Source: Streptomyces sp. NRRL S-87 (GTDB lineage Bacteria > Actinomycetota > Actinomycetes > Streptomycetales > Streptomycetaceae). Taken from it: a stretch of 64,000 nucleotides of DNA. The stretch lies in contig NZ_JOGB01000027.1 of NCBI RefSeq assembly GCF_000719335.1, forward strand, positions 1 to 64,000, written 5' to 3'. Below the pieces are notes generated by a model. That model did not search any database. It was not told the DNA's origin and worked only from the letters and a program-made list of their open reading frames with translations. Below, in pieces: positions 62,892 through 64,000 of this stretch. A program made the translations under genes and the position numbers. Each line of letters starts with the position of its first letter. Position 1 is the stretch's first letter.

Positions 62892-63505
62892 CAGCCCTGC
62901 TCCTTACCGTCGGTCGGGGCAGGGGCCGGGGTGGTGGCCTCCTCGCCGGGGGCCGCCTTGCGGGACAGCACGATGGCCCCGATCAGGGCGGCCAGCAGAA
63001 GCACGGACAGCGCTTCGAAGGGCAGCACCCAGTGGCGGAAGAGGATCTCGCCGGACACCTTCGTCGAGCCCTGGACGGGCCCGTCGAGGTCGATCCACGT
63101 GGTGCGGAAGGCGTCGACGACCACCCAGACGAGGGCGCCCGCGGCGGCGGTGGCGACGGCGAGCGCGGCCCACCGGTTGCCCGAATCGGCGTCCGGGGAG
63201 GGGCCGATGGGGGCCTTGGTGAGCATCAGGCCGAAGAGGAGGAGGACGACGACCGAGCCGACGTAGATCAGGACCTGGACCCAGGCGATGAACTCGGCGG
63301 TCAGCAGCAGGTATTCGACGGCGACCCCGCCCAGCGCGACGACGAGCCAGAGCGCGGCGTGCACGAGCTGCTTGGTCGTGACGGTGACGAGGGCGGCGCC
63401 GAAGGTGGCGATGCCGACGAGCAGGAAGGCGATCTCGACGCCGGAGGGCGAGAGGAATCCGGGGTGGCTCCCGGCTGCGGCCAGAGCGGCGGCTGCGAGG
63501 GTCAC
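62891..63505 (-). CDS. nuoJ: NADH-quinone oxidoreductase subunit J
   Basis: NuoJ is a five-helix membrane-arm subunit. The 204-residue protein from GTG 63505 (overlap GTGA with the nuoI stop) has [20 protein letters not shown] and [20 protein letters not shown], and ends in a Pro/Ala/Glu-rich tail. Some streptomycete NuoJ are longer; the start is fixed here by the overlap. Confidence 0.95.
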   Translation of the reverse strand: MTLAAAALAAAGSHPGFLSPSGVEIAFLLVGIATFGAALVTVTTKQLVHAALWLVVALGGVAVEYLLLTAEFIAWVQVLIYVGSVVVLLLFGLMLTKAPIGPSPDADSGNRWAALAVATAAAGALVWVVVDAFRTTWIDLDGPVQGSTKVSGEILFRHWVLPFEALSVLLLAALIGAIVLSRKAAPGEEATTPAPAPTDGKEQG

Positions 63506-64000
63506 GCGTCTCCCTCCGGGGTGGCGGGCGGTCGGGGGGCCGCGGCGGCCTGGGCCGCGGCCTCGGCCTTCTCCGCGGCCTTGCGGGCGGCGGCGAGCTC
63601 CTTGGGCTCCTCGGCACGTTCGTCGAGCGCCGGGGGCGCCGGCACGGTCCACATCCAGTCGCGCAGCTTGTCGCGCTCGTGCGTGAGTTCGCGGATGTCC
63701 GTCTCGGCGTACTCGAACTCCGGCGACCAGAACAGGGCGTCGAAGGGGCACACCTCGATGCAGATGCCGCAGTACATGCAGAGGGAGAAGTCGATCGCGA
63801 ACCGGTCGAGGACGTTGCGGCTGCGCTCGCGTCCGCCGGGGGCGGCGGCCGGGACCGTCTCCTTGTGGGAGTCGATGTAGATGCACCAGTCCGGGCACTC
63901 GCGCGCGCAGAGCATGCACACGGTGCAGTTCTCCTCGAACAGCCCGATGACCCCGCGGGTGCGCGGGGGCAGCACGGGCTGGACCTCCGGGTACTGCGCA
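63502..64000 (-). CDS. nuoI: NADH-quinone oxidoreductase subunit I (5' end outside the window)
   Basis: NuoI carries the last two 4Fe-4S clusters before quinone. Both motifs are visible: [15 protein letters not shown] and [18 protein letters not shown]. The frame is open to the window edge ([20 protein letters not shown]), so the start and the first 20-40 residues are missing. The C-terminal 50 residues are an Ala/Glu/Lys-rich extension ([19 protein letters not shown]), longer than in most bacteria. Confidence 0.96.
   Translation of the reverse strand, partial: AQYPEVQPVLPPRTRGVIGLFEENCTVCMLCARECPDWCIYIDSHKETVPAAAPGGRERSRNVLDRFAIDFSLCMYCGICIEVCPFDALFWSPEFEYAETDIRELTHERDKLRDWMWTVPAPPALDERAEEPKELAAARKAAEKAEAAAQAAAAPRPPATPEGDA

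Overview
The window is chromosomal DNA from a very GC-rich actinomycete, almost certainly Streptomyces or a close relative such as Kitasatospora. The evidence is the strong G/C bias at third codon positions, frequent GTG (and one TTG) starts, and the gene order nuo, housekeeping and tRNA genes, tRNA-Trp-secE-nusG-rplKA, rplJL-rpoBC, rpsLG-fusA-tuf, the S10 and spc operons, adk-map-infA, rpoA and truA. Apart from one insertion it reads as core, vertically inherited sequence. The main genes lie on the minus strand, so transcription mostly runs from high to low coordinates.

Layout on the minus strand, right to left. (1) 57393-64000: nuoI (cut by the window edge), nuoJ, K, L, M and N, translationally coupled; this is the membrane arm of respiratory complex I. 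(2) 43388-57240: a mixed block. It holds HtpX protease and YccF, an APC permease, a SulP transporter, YajQ, tRNA-Tyr, a DUF3574 protein, an SDR-like protein, an amidohydrolase-like protein, tRNA-Thr, tRNA-Met, rpmG, two HotDog dehydratase genes, a TetR/MFS pair, murB and an adenosine deaminase. (3) 36729-42225: aspartate-type aminotransferase (plus strand), tRNA-Trp, secE, nusG, rplK, rplA and a LppX-like lipoprotein. (4) 27299-36422: rplJ, rplL, rpoB, rpoC. (5) 24693-27221: a YfhO-type membrane protein, divergent from rpsL and convergent with rpoC. (6) 20019-24378: rpsL, rpsG, fusA, tuf. (7) 9820-19470: the S10 genes (rpsJ to rpsQ) and the spc genes (rplN to rplO). (8) 8241-9650: two accessory secreted/lipoprotein genes lying between rplO and secY. 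(9) 563-7896: secY, adk, map, infA, rpmJ, rpsM, rpsK, rpoA, rplQ, truA. (10) 1-562: non-coding, rich in inverted and tandem repeats.

Together the genes make the core of gene expression (two thirds of the ribosomal proteins, RNA polymerase alpha, beta and beta-prime, EF-G, EF-Tu, IF1, NusG), protein export (SecY, SecE, methionine aminopeptidase) and energy coupling (Nuo). Promoters with good -35/-10 elements are visible ahead of rpsL, rpoB and rplJ. Strong hairpins mark operon ends or attenuation points after rplO, after rplQ, between rpsQ and rplN, between rplL and rpoB, between rpoB and rpoC, and after rplA.

The most unusual part is 8241-9786. A perfect 13-bp-stem terminator closes the rplO transcript. 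It is followed by a peptidase-inhibitor I36-like secreted protein gene with its own hairpin terminator and a lipoprotein gene of noticeably lower GC. These split rplO from secY, which are normally neighbours. Other points of interest are a 28-nt element shared exactly by the rpsJ and rpsL leaders, matching 18-bp operators ahead of both the TetR and MFS genes, and an amidohydrolase-like protein that seems to lack catalytic residues. Most of the rest is ordinary Streptomyces core genome.
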